Below are positions 48,068 to 61,301 of a DNA stretch of 64,000 bases, piece by piece. Origin of the DNA: Blattamonas nauphoetae (lineage: Eukaryota > Preaxostyla > Oxymonadida). The stretch covers positions 186,001 to 250,000 of the forward strand of contig JARBJD010000007.1 in the NCBI GenBank assembly GCA_033064195.1, written 5' to 3'. The stretch's first letter is position 1. Every line of letters begins with the position of its first letter. Made by a program: the position numbers and the translations under genes. The notes beneath the pieces are model-generated. The model was not told the DNA's origin, did not search any database, and was given only the letters and a program-made list of their open reading frames with translations.

Positions 48068-49541
48068 ATGATCGTATGTGCACTCATATCTCTGGTTGTC
48101 ATGCATGACACAAGCGTTCGTAACGCACCAAAGCTCATCCAAGTCATCACCACTTGTCGTCACGGAATTCGCTCCAATGAAAACATGATTCCATCGCTCA
48201 AATGCCCCACTTGGAATTCTGCTCCAGCCCAGATCACTCCTCTTGGAGCAAAACAAAACTATGAACTTGGCAAGCACTTAAGCCAAAAATACAGCTCTTT
48301 AATTGGCAATACTTACAACTTCAAAAAACATTTGATCCGTTCCACAAATACGAATAAATGTTTGTCGAGTGCCCAAGATTTCGCTCAGGGCCTCTTCGAA
48401 CAGTACGCGACAGACTATAAAACTAATCACTCAATCGCTTGGGTATCTCTCTCTCTCTACTAATCTATTATGCAGTATGCTCCTATTGAGTCAGATACAT
48501 TTGCTATTGATTACGTTATGGAAGGTGAACAGGCCTGTAACAAGTTTCTACTTTTCGTTCTAAACGATCCAGACAAATCTCAACCTTACGTGCTCCACTC
48601 CGAGAAACCGAAGAATTTAAAACGAAATTGGCCGAATCCAAAGCCTTTTTCGCAGAAGTCACAACTGAAGGAGGGTTCACGAGTGGAATCACCCTCCCAA
48701 CTGTTGGTCGTATGTCCATCGAGCTTTTTCATCTCTCAACAGGTGCTGCCGAACAAATCATTCTTCTCACTGGTCATGGATACACTAAGGACAACAACCC
48801 GTTTGATGGAGAAAAATGTTTCTATGAAAATGACGAGACAAACAACAAACTGGTTCAATACGCAACAGAAAATGTTTTCACTTCTCTATTTTACCCTTCC
48901 TTGTCAATTATCCATTACCTCTTTGCCTTCGACCCTAGAACATCATGAATAATGCGCCCGAACTGGTGGAGATCTCAAAGCTTCAGAACTCACCATTCAT
49001 CAATGAGGTCGTCTCTCAAATGAAGTTAGCATTCACAAAGAATTCAAGTCGCGAATTCATCATGTACATGGGTGACAACGGCAATATCTTGGGTCCAGTT
49101 CAATGGGCAAAAGGAAAATCACATGGCAGAGCAAGCTTTGGGGGCTATTTCTATTTTGAGTTGTATCAGATGGACGATAATACTGAAGGCGTAAAATTTG
49201 GGTACTACAATCTCACGACAACTGTAAGCCCAATAGACTTCTCAGCCAGCTTCAGCTACACTGATGGCGAAGACCTCACAAAGAACATCTGTCCTGGAAA
49301 AGAGTATTGTACCTTCAATGATTTGGTTTCAACTGTTTATACCAATGACGAGTGGATGAAGGTGTGTGGGTTGGTCACTGAGGATGAACCTGTGACAACC
49401 TGGCCAAAAGCAGCAATTGGAACGGTGATTCCACTCGCTGTCTGCCTTGCCGTCGCTGTGGTAGCAGCGATTATCTTCGCAATTTGCTGCTGTATGCGGA
49501 AACCATCAGGAAGCAAGAGTGGTGAGATGGGCAACATGTAA
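48068..49541 (+). CDS. Membrane-anchored histidine acid phosphatase with altered HD motif
   Basis: Four exons with introns of about 34, 29 and 69 nt. N-terminal hydrophobic signal (MIVCALISLVVM), then the catalytic ITTCRHGIRS motif of branch-2 histidine phosphatases near residue 30. The C-terminal half reads FIMYMGDNGNILG, where the family normally has HD; the histidine is replaced by glycine while the aspartate proton donor remains. GYFYFELYQM is the usual beta-strand after it. A single membrane helix (AIGTVIPLAVCLAVAVVAAII) and a short CCCMRK-containing tail end the protein, so it is a type I surface or lysosomal protein. Activity is likely altered or lost; the family fit is strong. Confidence 0.82.
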
Positions 49542-49725
49542 ACTAAGATTTCTTCTCATGCTGGTTTCTCCAGCGCAATCGATTTTCACGTCAAAGAACG
49601 TGAGTATAAATTTAATCATATCTCTTCTTAAAGCGCATCTATGAGGTTTGGAAGGTAACATTTTGGCAGTTCAGATGAAAAAATTAAAAGAGGACTGAAG
49701 TGAAGTTCTTTCAAAAATCATGCAA

Positions 49726-51937
49726 TTATTGCATGGGATATCCCATCTGTGGCATGCCGGGCATCATTTGCTGCCCTGTCGTTCCACCTGGAACCATGCC
49801 TTGCCCCTGCATCTGCGGAAACCCGTACATTTGATACATCTGCATCATCTGCATCTGCATAACTGGATCAAATTGCTGCATCATTGGTGGCATTGCTACT
49901 TGTTGCATTTGTGCTGGTGGTGGAGGTTGTGCGGCTACGGTTTGCTGGGCGGTGACTTGTGGAGCTGAGGTGGGTTGTGGTGGTGGGAGAATCGGAACAT
50001 TGATTGAATGGTTCACATAAAAGTATGCTGAAATCATCCATGCATACAATGGTGCATCGGGATGTGGATTGAAGACAAAACGACGGATGAAGCTCTGATA
50101 GAGAGAGAGACAGCGAGCATTTGTCTGTGTTGGATGCATAATTGCTAAGATAAAGGTTTGATATGCCCTATCAAAGAGGTGAGGAATAGTGGGATCAAAT
50201 GGACCCGGACTACTCAGATTTGAGACAAAGTTCGCGTAGGCAAAGATTGCTGTTCCTGATGGATCCCTCCTTCTCAGTGTCTCATCGGTTTCTTGGAAGA
50301 CCTGATCAGCAAGTTTCTGATTGTTGCTTTCCAAACGGAAGAATTTGGCAGCAAGCATTCCATTTGATAGAACGGCGTCAATTGCATCGTTGACTTTATT
50401 CTGGTCATAATGTTTCTGCATAATTTCATCGGCTTCTGCTTTCCTTCCTCGTCTCAGGAGGAAGTATGAATAACGAATTGTGTTCTCAGAATTGTCTTCA
50501 GCATCGGTACTACGGAAAGCATCTTCAGCTTCTTTCAAGAGACCTTCTGCCTCATATAGCAAAGCTGCAGTCTGATTGAAGTGACCATGAGTACGATCAG
50601 AGAAAATGATGTGTTGAGCAAAAGAAAGAGTGTCCATCATGATTTGTGTGAGAGATTCTGAGAGAGAATTTGGATCCACAGTACACGCCAATTGTGGAAC
50701 AATGGTTGTCTCTATCTTCATTTTCTTGTCAGCACTGGAATCAAAGCTTTTCAGGTCTTCTCGTTCAGTCCATAAGAATCCCAAATAGATGGCCCAGAAA
50801 CGACTGTAGTTCGCACACCGAACTAGACATTTGTGAAATTGAAAGATAAGCGTTCGAAGCAGTTCAGCTATGTGTGGAGCAATGTGTTTATGAGGGTTGG
50901 AGGGGGTATCTTCATCGCTCTCCATATCTACTTCCACAGGGACTGAACTGAAGAGTTGATGTTTTCGCTGTCGATACAACCCAATGTCATACATAATATA
51001 TTCCATCCACTTCTGAAGATGCACAGACGGCAAAGGGGAGAATCCAAAATGAAATTTCTTGATTGCTTGCTCATATTCAAGTCGTTCTTTTGCCTCCTGT
51101 TCTGAGATTTCCTTTCGTTTCCTGAAGTCTTCTTGTAATTGTTGATAAAGCTGTCCCTCATCTGTAGTACCATACTGAAGCCTTTGTTCCTCTGAAACGA
51201 TTGATAGGAGAGGATTCTGGCGAGCAAACACATCGTAATCTTTGAAATACTAGAGAAAAGTGCCAAAAAAAATAATAGTATACTCGATCAAGATCAGCTA
51301 GTGGATATGAGAAAATAAGTGTGTAGATCTCCATTTGATATTTCGCTGAGTCTGGCTGCTTCCGAGCCCAATTGAGCCATTCATCCCACAGTTTTGATGC
51401 TCTCAGATCTCTCCCACTGGCTTTAACTGCTTGGAGATATGTTCTATGAGGGTGAGAGATAATGTGGGAATATAACATACTCACGAACAACGTCGGCTGA
51501 GTCAGCTTGGTCGACAAGAGAGCAGTAATCAATCCAGAGCTCATAACTACTATTGTTATGTTTCAAGGCATCTTGATAGACTTTGATGGCTTGGGTTGGG
51601 CCAGAATATTCTGTCAGTGTCTTTGCCAGTTTCTGCCAATATACTACACAGAACGGAAATCTCTCCAGGAATTGTCTTTGTGAGTGTTCATAAACCTTCA
51701 TCGTGTTCTACATGAAGAAAACAATGCAAGAAAGTTGATTGAATCCATGATAGATGATCATACATCAGGATCTGGAGAAGAAGCATTTGCTGCAGGATCC
51801 GTCTTTTGGAGCAAATCTACCCATTTCTTAGGTGAATTCGGGGTTTTTTTCAGGTCATCCCAAGCTGCTTTGATCTCCGGGGTGCTATTATTGTAGATTT
51901 CGTCGAAGGATTCCATGTCGTTGATGGATCCTCCCAT
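49726..51937 (-). CDS. PRPF39: Pre-mRNA processing factor 39 (U1 snRNP HAT-repeat protein)
   Basis: Starts MGGSINDMESFDEIYNNS. HAT repeats fill most of the protein: RQFLERFPFCVVYWQKLAKT, AIKVYQDALKHNNSSYELW, RDLRASKLWDEWLNWARK, KFHFGFSPLP with VHLQKWMEYI, YSRFWAIYLGFLW. The F-P-x-C-x2-Y-W signature is typical of Prp39, which joins U1 snRNP to the 5' splice site. The tail is Pro/Gln/Met-rich (QMQMMQMYQMYGFPQMQGQG). It has short introns itself. An intact U1 factor agrees with the many introns in the window. Confidence 0.87.
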
Positions 51938-52045
51938 GGCTGTGGATGATTAAATCACAGATTCTTTATGAACGAATTTTCAGCTTATTAATCACGAGAA
52001 AAATCAATAGCTGGAGGAGAAATGAAGAAAGAATACGAAACAATG

Positions 52046-55000
52046 CTAGTTTTGCTGCTCGTGATCTGGGTCTTTATGATTGTCTTCAAGAGACATGTCC
52101 ATAAACGATGCAAACGGTGGTGTTTGTCTGCTTTGTTGTTCCTGCGGAGAAACTGGGGTGGGTTGTTGAAGAGAGACAAATTGTGGTTGTGTGGGAGATG
52201 GAAGGAGCCGTGCATACGCAGAAGATGGGCTGAGAGGTGTGGCAGAAGCTTGGTTGATGCTCGTCGACAAATCGATCGACTCGGCTGTCGCTGGTTTTGG
52301 TTGAGTTGACATCGATGTGGACGAAATCGATGAGAGTGGCTGTGGTGTGCGGAAGGCAGCGAGGAACGAAGGAGCTTCTGTGACGATGGTGGACTGGATT
52401 GATTCTGCAATCGCCGTCGGAACTGCAGCACTCGGCGGAGTGGGGAGTGATGGATCGATGATCCTGCCGAAAGGAGAGTACTCCAATGCAATCGCCCCGA
52501 ATTCGCCATCATTGAGGAAAGAGATTCCGCTTTAAGAACAAAAAAGAGAGAAAGAAATAAACAGTTGAGCTTGATAATAACAGAAGAGCAGACCTTCTTC
52601 CATATTGGGTTCGTTCCGTCGAAGCTGATAGGACGTGAGAGCAGAGCGACGAGATTGTCTCTTTCGTTGGAGAGACAACAATCTGCTGCATCTTCTCCAA
52701 GGCTTCTTCTTGAGTCGGGATCTTCGTCTTTTCCTCCTTCTCATCTCCCTCTTCTTTCTCACCCTTCACATTCCACATCCCAAACTGTCGATTTCGCCAG
52801 AATGGATACTCCGAATCAAAATGAGTGTCTGTACAAATGTTTTCTGTCCAATCTGGTTTCCTCAACTGTTGTGTCGGAGTCTGGTGGAAACACAATTGGA
52901 GTGGTGTAATAGGTGTGTTTCCGAGAGTGACAGCAGGCGGGAGGGGAGGAGATGGAGAATTTAGAGATGGGCTCGGGGGAGCAGAGATGAGAGATGGGTG
53001 CGACACACACGAGTCACTCTCCTCGATGTCGTCGACTGCTTCCGTTTTCTTCTTCACTGCCAGTTCATACATTGCAACGAGGTTATTTTCCTTCTCCTCC
53101 GCCTGTGAAAGTTGCTCGGTGAGTGCCTGTTGTTTGGAGAGGAGTGTGTTGAGCAGATGGGCTCGCTCTGTTTGTTGTTGAGCGAGAGAGTCCAGAGATT
53201 TTTGAAGTTGACGACATTCTTCCATCATTTTCTCTTCGTCGTGTTTCAGTTTGTTTGCCTCAGCCTCCCTCTGTTTAATTTGTTCTTCCTTTCTCCTTTT
53301 TTTCTCGTCAGCTGTCTTTTGGAACTCTTGCTCATTTTTCTTCATCTTATCCTCTTCTTCTTGTCGTTTTTGAATATGTTCTTCCTTCTCACAATTCAGT
53401 TTCTCCACAGCATCCATCAACGCTTGTTTTTCGTTCTCAAACTCGCTATAATACTGCTCCTCTCTGTTCTTTCGTTGGATGTCCTGTGAATCTGCTTCTT
53501 CGATGATTTTTTGACACTCTTTCTTTTCTTCCTCGATGAGTTTTTGGGATTCCTTCTTCTCTTCTTCGGTTTCATTTGAGCCAGAAGTGTCCGGAGAGAC
53601 AGATGTCGGTGTCCAATTTGCTTTTCCCTTGTTCTTCCTCTTTTTCTTCTTCTGAGGCTCTGGTTGATCAAACTCGATGAGTGATTGTGTGCTCTCATTT
53701 TTTTCGTCCTCGTTGATTTTCTCCAATCTCTTTTGTGCATCCTCCTTCTGTTTCAAGAGTTGTTCTGCCACTGTTTGTTGTTCTTTTTCGAAAACTGTCC
53801 GACGTTCATCTAATTCCTTGAGCTGTTTTTGAGCTTGTTCAATCTTTCGTTCGATGTTTCTAAGTTTCTTGTCAAACACAGTTAGATCAATCTTCGGCAT
53901 GATGTCTTTCTCATCCTCTGAGGGGGCTTCCTCGTGTGGGATCTTCGTTTCGGAAAGTGTTGCAATGGACTTTTGAATCGTTTTCAATTCAACCTGTAAT
54001 TGTTGCTGTTTCTTCGTTGTGGATTTGATGTTGTCATTGATCGAAGCATCTTTTTGATGTGTGTCTATCTGTAGAGTGATGTCCTTCAGATTCTCTCGAA
54101 GTTTTTCCAAAGCAGCTTTGTTTTGGTTGACACGTTCCTCCTCTTCTCGATGGAGTGTTTGTATGTCGGCTTCTTTTTGTAACATGGCTCGTTCAAGCGC
54201 TTCTTTTCGCTTCATTTTTCTCTCATTTGTGAGTTTCCTCTCTTCCCTTGCTTTCTCTTCCGCTTTCTTCTCATCGTTTTCTTCTTGTTTCTCTTCTTCT
54301 TCATCCAATTGTTTTTCTGATTCGCTTCGTGACCCTGTTCCGATCACAATTCTTGTCGGAATATTGTTTGATATTCCCTTCTTTGCCTTCCGAACATACT
54401 GGTTCACATTCCACTCTGCTAGCACCGACACATTCACCGCCTTTCCATCCAGTCCAAAGGTTTCAAATGCCTTCTTCCCAAGCATCGCTCCTCCATCCAC
54501 AACACCCTGCACAAAGCCCTTCAGCAGACTCCAAACAGACTTGTCCCCAACGCTGTCCCGTTCTGGTTTTGTTGGGACCTGCTTCCCGCTTCCTGCCTCC
54601 GGTGGGGTTTGTTCCTTTTCAGTAAAGACAGCAAGCATCAACCTGAGAATACCGTGTTGTGGTGTAATGGCAAAGATCAGGAGTTGTCCTCCCTTCTGTT
54701 CGGAGACCCAGAAGTGTTGAACTTGTTCCAGCTCGCTCCACGGAACCAGAGCACCAGTCACTTCGCCTGATGATCCGATAGCAGTCATGGCTGGACTCAC
54801 CCCTTTACTCTGTGCTGGTCCAATGATGAGGTCGAGAGTGGCTTGTGTGAGAGTTGGTTTCGCTCGGAGGGGCTCACGGATCCGATAGAGTGGATTTAGA
54901 GGAGATGGAGGCATAAGGAGAGCGTCTGGTTGTGTCGCCAGCGTCGAGCGAGGGAGTGCGGATGAATTGAACGAGAACATGTGAATTGTTGAATGGTTGG

Positions 55001-56519
55001 TCCCCATGATGGAGAGAGTATCAATGTTTATGTGGGATTGCGGAGCGAAGAGTGACGTGGTATTGGGTTTGGGCAGGACAAGTGAAGCGATTTGATTTGA
55101 TAGAACGATCGCATCTGTGCTTCCCCGTTGACAAACATGGATTAGTCGGATTGAGAGAAGTGGGAGAGATTTGGAGAGCGAAAAAGGAAGGCTAGAGAGT
55201 GCAAAAATGATGGAGAAGCGACCATGCGAAGGAGTTACAGTGATAAGTGGAGGGTTGATTGAGAGTGGATGGGTTGCAGTTGTCGGTGAACTGTGAAGTG
55301 ACGAGTGGAAAGAAAGCGAACTGATTGGAGACGGGAGGAGTGGAATTGAGAATAAGAACTGCCGACTTGGCACATCAAAGAGATGGATCGACGTTGTGGT
55401 CGTCTCAGTTCGGGGCGTCATCTGTTCAGTCAGGAACTTCGCTGAGTGCATGATAAACAACAGAGAACATACAAAGAGTGTTCCATCCGTCAGTAAATGA
55501 TGTGAATGTAGATGAATGTGTTGTAGCTGTGTATGTCAGAAGATATGATGTGAAGGAGTGGAGGAAGGAGAGAGCAGATGCGACAGGGGAGTGACCAAGA
55601 CTTTCTGGAATGAGCGAGTCTGTTTGTTGCGTCGTGGCCAGTGTTGATGCATACCTAGAGAGAGGTGCAAGTCAAGAAAATCATACAATACCCAACGGTG
55701 GGTAATATCCCAAGGCGTGAAAAAGGAACCTGCCTTTGCAAATGTGACTGGATTGTTGATTGGTAGAAAGGCCATCACAGAGAAATCAACTGTATTAATA
55801 ATGTGAATTCCCGAAATTACAGCCTGGGTATAATCAGGAAGTTCGGTAAGTTCGAGACAAAGGAGAAGAATAGAGAGGAAAAAGTGAATAGATTTTAGCG
55901 GTGGAAAAGAATACGATAGCCATCCATCCAATTGTTGCTTTCATTCCTAAAATGTTTGATCCCATATCTAAAACGTGTGCAACTTCTGATGACGAGAGAT
56001 CTAGTAAGATCAGATCGTGGGTAGTGAAAGACTGTTAAAGATGGAATATATCATGAAAAGCAGACTTGTGTGTTCGAAAATAATGAAATGGCAAGTAACT
56101 GAACTGGTATATCGTCTAAAGAAGTTTTTGTTGAAGAAGGGGACGTTGGAGGTGGAGAGGGATGCAATTTTGTTGGGCGAGGGATGATCTTCCAAGTAAG
56201 GAGAAATGTGGAGATATAAAAAATTGAAATGTGATACCATGGCTTGCTTTATTGGCAGTTCGTGAATTGAAATTGTGTTTACAAGTGGTTGGAGTTGAGA
56301 AAGTGACCAGACTCTGAGACCTTGGTAAGTCCCAACAAGTAAGCATGGATGACTGTTCCAAGAATGAAATCAGATGGAAAGAATGAACTATGAAGAAGGT
56401 GCATACGGTTTACCAGACGAAGTTTCGAACGTGTCAAACGAAAGCCAAGTGATTGGGGCGACTTGGCTCATCTCGTCAGTCGACATTGTCAGGCTAGATG
56501 GAGGAAGTGATGGTTCCAT
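52046..56519 (-). CDS. BCAS3: BCAS3-like beta-propeller protein with long coiled-coil block
   Basis: Exons from ATG 56519 give MEPSLPPSSLTMSTDEMSQ, VAPITWLSFDTFETSSGKP, CLLVGTYQGLRVWSLSQ, a GWLSYSFPPLKSIHF segment, then a region with SIHLFDVPSRQFLFSIPL and the MGTNHSTIHMFSF blade. These match the WD/PROPPIN-like propeller of BCAS3 (PHAF2), which binds phosphoinositides at autophagosomes. A block of about 450 residues rich in E, K and Q coiled coil follows (for example KLRENLKDITLQIDTHQKD), then EYPFWRNRQFGMWNV and a C-terminal part with SFLNDGEFGAIALEYSPFGR, recalling the BCAS3 C-terminal domain. The coiled coil is not part of the usual family layout. Assignment to BCAS3 is fairly confident, function inferred. 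Confidence 0.65.
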
Positions 56520-56825
56520 GACGTGATAAAACAGATGTTAAATCTGAAAAAAACTTCCCGAACACAAGATAGCTCCTAAGAGTGATGAAGGGAAGAACGA
56601 AAATAAAGGTTGTGGGAACGAGACTAGACTTCTGTTGATCTGTGTTTAGAGAAGTCCTCCTCTGTCTCTCCTCCATCCCTACGCCCTGCACTCATTTCGT
56701 GAGATCACACCGTGTCTCCACGTGATGGACGATGATTCTCGTCGTTTTCAAACTATAGATAAATTAAGATGTGATGATATGAACATCAAACAAAGAATTG
56801 AATTAAGACTTAAAAAAGACTATAT
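56520..56825. other. Intergenic spacer
   Basis: 306 bp between the BCAS3-like start and the SEC15 stop on the same strand. Nothing recognised beyond a possible promoter. Confidence 0.4.
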
Positions 56826-59821
56826 TCACTTTATGTTCTCTTCTTTCTGCAACTTCTTCATGATCAAGTCGATCTCCTTCTTCTTCGGAATCTTCAATGT
56901 CTCCCTTCCCCGCTTCACCGTCGTAAGGAACGACACCTCCCTGTACTTCCCACACACCGTATGAAGAAGAGGAGGAGGAACTTTCGTGTCCTTCACAGTG
57001 ACGGTGCCTTTCAGGTAGCCATCCCACGTGGAGTTCAGGAAGAACGAGAGGACTGACTGCACGTTCTCAAAAAGAGGAGAAAGGGCAGGACAGTACTGGT
57101 GGAGGAGGGGGTCGAGGGAGGTGATCAGCTGGTCCACGCTGAGAAGGGCGAGGGCATTGAAGCCTTTTTGTTTTGGGTCGGAGAGGAAGTTCTGGGAGGG
57201 AATGGCAATGATGAGAAGAGGAGAGAAATAATGATGGAGATCATGACGAGAGAAGATGAGGAGAATGGAGAAAACAAAGAAATGTGCCACGAGAACTGAA
57301 TCAACCAACCAAATCACAAAGAATGACAAACCACAATGGCCATTTCCAAACTCGTCGCGGCGCTGCTCCAGCACGAATTCGCGATAGTCGCTGGCAGAAT
57401 AACCAGCGTGTTCTGCTGCATGTCATCGAAGAAGATCCGCAACCCATCGACAATGTCCTGAGGAGGCTTCGGTTGGCTTGTGGGCAACCAGTTGATCGTC
57501 CAAATGCCTTCCAAAAACGTTCGAGTCCGTTTTCCTGTTGCTGCTTCAATCCTCGACGAGAGAGTGCGTGTGGTCGACCGGAGAACCTCTTTCGAAGCGA
57601 GATGGAACTCGACTGCGGACTTCGCAGTGTGTCGTTGAACGATCTCCTCAACGGCTGACAGAGCATCGGTGAGAATGACACTGTCGACGGACAGACGAGC
57701 CAGCTGGATGAGCTGGATGGAAGGTGTCTGCGCGATCTGGTTGAAGAATTTGGCTACCCCGTTCCTCACAAGACAGTCGATGGCATCTCTGATCAATTCG
57801 TGGAACTCCCCAAGGTGTTGGCAGTATTCAAAGAGGTATGTCAGGAACAGTTCGAACAGGGCGAGGATGTTAACAGGGATGGAGGTGAACATGTATGTTC
57901 GTGGGTATGTGTTCTTCCTTCGGAACCCGCTTCCGCTAAAAGCATTGCCCATTGATGAGAGAAGAGGCGACCCGCCCTTTGATTGGCGATCTGGTGATAC
58001 CTGGAGGGTAGGGCGAGTGGGAGAGGCTCGGAGGGTTGCGTGGATCGTGCCCAGATTATGTGCCTGCCCATGTGACTGTCTCATCAGCGTCATAACTCCA
58101 AACGATGATGGACCTTGGTCAGGAAGATATACAGGCATGGATCCCGGCCCTAGAGTTCCAAAACCACCTTCATCGTCTTCTTCTGCGAGACAATTGACGT
58201 GTGAGGGGATCTGATTCGCTATGCAGTAATCTTGTTGTGATCTGTCCAAATGGAAGTTTTGCACAAATTCTTCATCTTGTTCTGCATTTTGGACCTGGAA
58301 TGGGGCGAACGTGTCACGGAAGATGATGGTTCCGATTCGTTGTTCGAAAACAGGGATGAGAGCCTTGATGAATGGTTGGGCGGAGCGATAGAGGCAATCT
58401 TCGAGTGCAGAGACATTGAAACGATATTGTTGTGCCACAGAAGAGAACACGACGAGTGTCTGTTTCGAGTTTATGATTTCTTCGATTTCGGTGTTCGTGT
58501 CGTCGCCAGCTAGATCATCATCCATTGCAGCAGAGGATGAGAAGTTTGCGGGTGGTGGGTGGAGCGTAAAAAGCTCATCGTTAACCCGTTTCAGAAGACG
58601 TTGTACGGCTTCGTCCCACAGAAGTTCAATCTCAGCCGTCATCATCAAATCAGGAAGAAATGACTGCAATGTATTCTCCACAATAAAGTATCCCAAAACG
58701 GATCCACAGTAGGGTGCGATCCATTCGGAAACTTTGTTTCCTTGAGATGACCCTGAGCTTCTACCGACCTTTGCAGTGTACCCTGCAATTTCAAGATCAT
58801 AATTGGCATGTACACGCCGAATCCGACGGTATTCGTCTCGGAAATCATGAGCATCAAACTCAGATTGAGCTTGTGTGTTCGATTTCTTGGCGTCCGATGA
58901 GATGGACGATTGCCTGCCAGATCCCCCAAAGAAATCCGATTCTTGATTATACTCGCTGAAAATAGCATACCATTGGAGGACGGGATTAAAGTCGAGACCG
59001 ACAATATCGAAGAGAAACTGGTCGCTGTGATGCAAAGAATGCCACTGCTCTTCAGTCAGTAATTCTCCAAGTTCTTCTTCGATCTGGTCTCTATTCGGAT
59101 CGACATCCACGGCTTGTTCATACAGTGTGACAAGACCGAGGATTTTGTGCTTCTGTCGGGTGTTTGCGAGCCAGTTGAAAAGATTCAGTTTGGACCAATC
59201 ATGAATAGAGGCTGCAAGTTGATCCAATGAAGAATCAATATGAGCCACAAATGCAAAACGACTTTTCAGTGAAGCACAGTGGTTGTATTTGAGTCTATGG
59301 ATTGCTTTCAGGGATTCGAAATAATGTTGTGATTTGAGGAGAGTTAGAAGACGAGAGTGTTCAAGAAGGAGAGCGAGACACTATATAGAGACAATAAGAG
59401 AATTGGGAGAGGCAGAAAGTAATACCGAATTCAGGACCGTCAAGGTTGAATCGATATTATTCAGTGCGTGGAGTTTTCTTTGTCGCTCCGTAATTTCTTC
59501 AAGCAATTCAGATCCTGATGTAGAAATTGCTTCTTTTGTGGAAAGAAGTTGATCTCGAAGGCCAGAGACAGCAATTTTGATGTTGAGGATGTCTTGACAT
59601 GAGACGAGAAAATCCTAGAATATCATGTTTGTTCGGACATTGAATAATGAAATATTCAAATGAAATGAGAAGGATACCTCAAAATGTTCCTCACAAATAG
59701 TTTTGATTTCGTTCTCCCTGTCCTGGAGGATTTGTGTGATTTCGTCTCGAAGGTGCTCTTCTGTTCCTCTTTCAAGTGATGTGACAAGCTTGGTGTCCAA
59801 ATTATCACTCAAGCTTTCCAT
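56826..59821 (-). CDS. EXOC6: Exocyst complex subunit SEC15/EXOC6
   Basis: Begins MESLSDNLDTKLVTSLERG with the family N-terminus: HLRDEITQILQDRENEIKTI, SCQDILNIKIAVSGLRDQL and a helical bundle LLEHSRLLTLLKSQHYFESLKAIHRL, then FAFVAHIDSSLDQLAASIHD. The C-terminal CorEx domain follows: FSEYNQESDFF, PVNILALFELFLTYLFEYCQ, ARLSVDSVILTDALSAVEEI and a conserved end with FNALALLSVDQLITSLDPLL. Sec15 links Rab GTPases such as Sec4/Rab11 to the exocyst at the plasma membrane. A Gly/Ser-rich loop (PDRQSKGGSPLLSSMGNAFS) is inserted in the middle. Confidence 0.8.
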
Positions 59822-59881
59822 TGGACAACGGGTAACAGATTGAGATTTCGAGACAACTTTATCATGAGACGGATCATCTCT

Positions 59882-61301
59882 ATGTCAACATCAGAACCGA
59901 CTCAACGAAGCCTTTTACCGGCTACAACTATCAAAAACCTTGCCAAAGAAGCTGTCGAGCAATCAGAACTCACCAACACCTGTCTCTGAGTTTACACATC
60001 CACTTTCCTATTTCGCGCTGCACCTGACACGCATTCTGGAAACCTCCCATCGACACGTTCACAAGTCATCCCGAATGGGCCAAAGCAACGAGCACCTGCT
60101 TTCAGTTCCAATCAAACACATCACTGAACAGATGTTGCTCAGTGAGCTCGACGAGATTGAGACACATCGACACATCGTTCTTATCCATTCAGTCGTCGCC
60201 CTCGCCGTGTCCATCCTGTCTTTGATTTCTCACAGACACAACCACCGTCTTCTTTCAACACGCAGCAGCCTTGTCCAGCTACACAAGCTCCCTTCTTCCT
60301 TTTGCCACCCACCTCACCAGCCTCTGCATCCTGGTTATTCTTCATTCGCTCCTTACCGAGTCTCTCACACCCAAACTCACATCCATCATTTCATCAACCG
60401 CTCGTACCTCCAAACCCTCTTAAGTGACTTTGCACTTCATCTTCTTCTTTGGCTGTGTCCGACAGAGCCCACTCCGTCGTTGTTGTTGACGGGAATGGTG
60501 ATCCACTGTGCGAATGCTTTCCACTCTCTCAACAAGTCGCCGCATCTGCTCGTATCGTCGTTCTCTCCATCGGTAGCACATTTCATTGAAGCTCTTCAAA
60601 CGAAATCATCTCCATTCACTCCTGTTCCATCCATCACTCGCTCTCCAACACGCGCAACATCAACATTCTCTCATCCAGACTCCCTCCCACTCTTCTTCAG
60701 CCTCTTCAAGAAGACAGTCGTGGAAGCTCTTCCAGTCTCCGTTCTGAACAGCCTCTTCCGAACCTTTGTGACCCTCACCAAAGAGAACCCATTCTTCGTC
60801 GAGAACAGTCGACATGACGGAATGTTCACACACACCTTCCTGCAACTTATCTTCTTCCTCTTCCTCTCCAAACACTTCCACCTCTTCAAGCTCTGTCTGA
60901 AGATGTTCATTGGCTGTCTCGAATTGGAATCAAACAACTACGTCTTGAAAGACTTCACAGCCACGTCGTCTCTCGCAACCAACGCCGAAGAGCGGTCCAA
61001 ACGAGGTATCGACTCCGACGACGTCACGTTCGATCCTTCGTCGTTCAACAACAACGCGGAAATGATCATTGCTTTGAGCATCTTCTCAGCGAAATCAGGC
61101 GAAAGGCAGATTACGATGCAGCTGCGAAGAAAGCTGCATCGGACGTGAATTCTACGCTCATCTCGACAGACTCGTTCGGAACACTGAAACAGCTTCAGTC
61201 GAACATTTTAGGTCTTCCGGTGAATGGAATCCTGTCAAACATTACGGTCAACTGGAATACGTCGATGAATGAGTCGATGGGGTCGGGCAGAACACTGTAA
61301 C
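59882..61301 (+). CDS. Unrecognised helical protein, frame interrupted
   Basis: The ATG at 59882 opens MSTSEPTQRSLLPATTIKN and runs about 35 codons to a stop. The long continuation (SEFTHPLSYFALHLTRILE to SDDVTFDPS) lies in another frame, and no normal-sized intron joins them. Near the 3' end a 50-nt intron ending CTTCTCAG would join DPSS to EIRRKADYDAAAKKAAS and lead to a stop at about 61301. A protein-like reading in yet another frame (TVTIELKDVIDIERNITFIL) follows. The sequence is rich in Leu, His and Ser with helical stretches such as LFFSLFKKTVVEALPVSVL. Either small indels in the assembly or a decaying gene would explain the breaks. Family unknown. It is divergent from SEC15 with 60 bp between starts. 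Confidence 0.45.
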
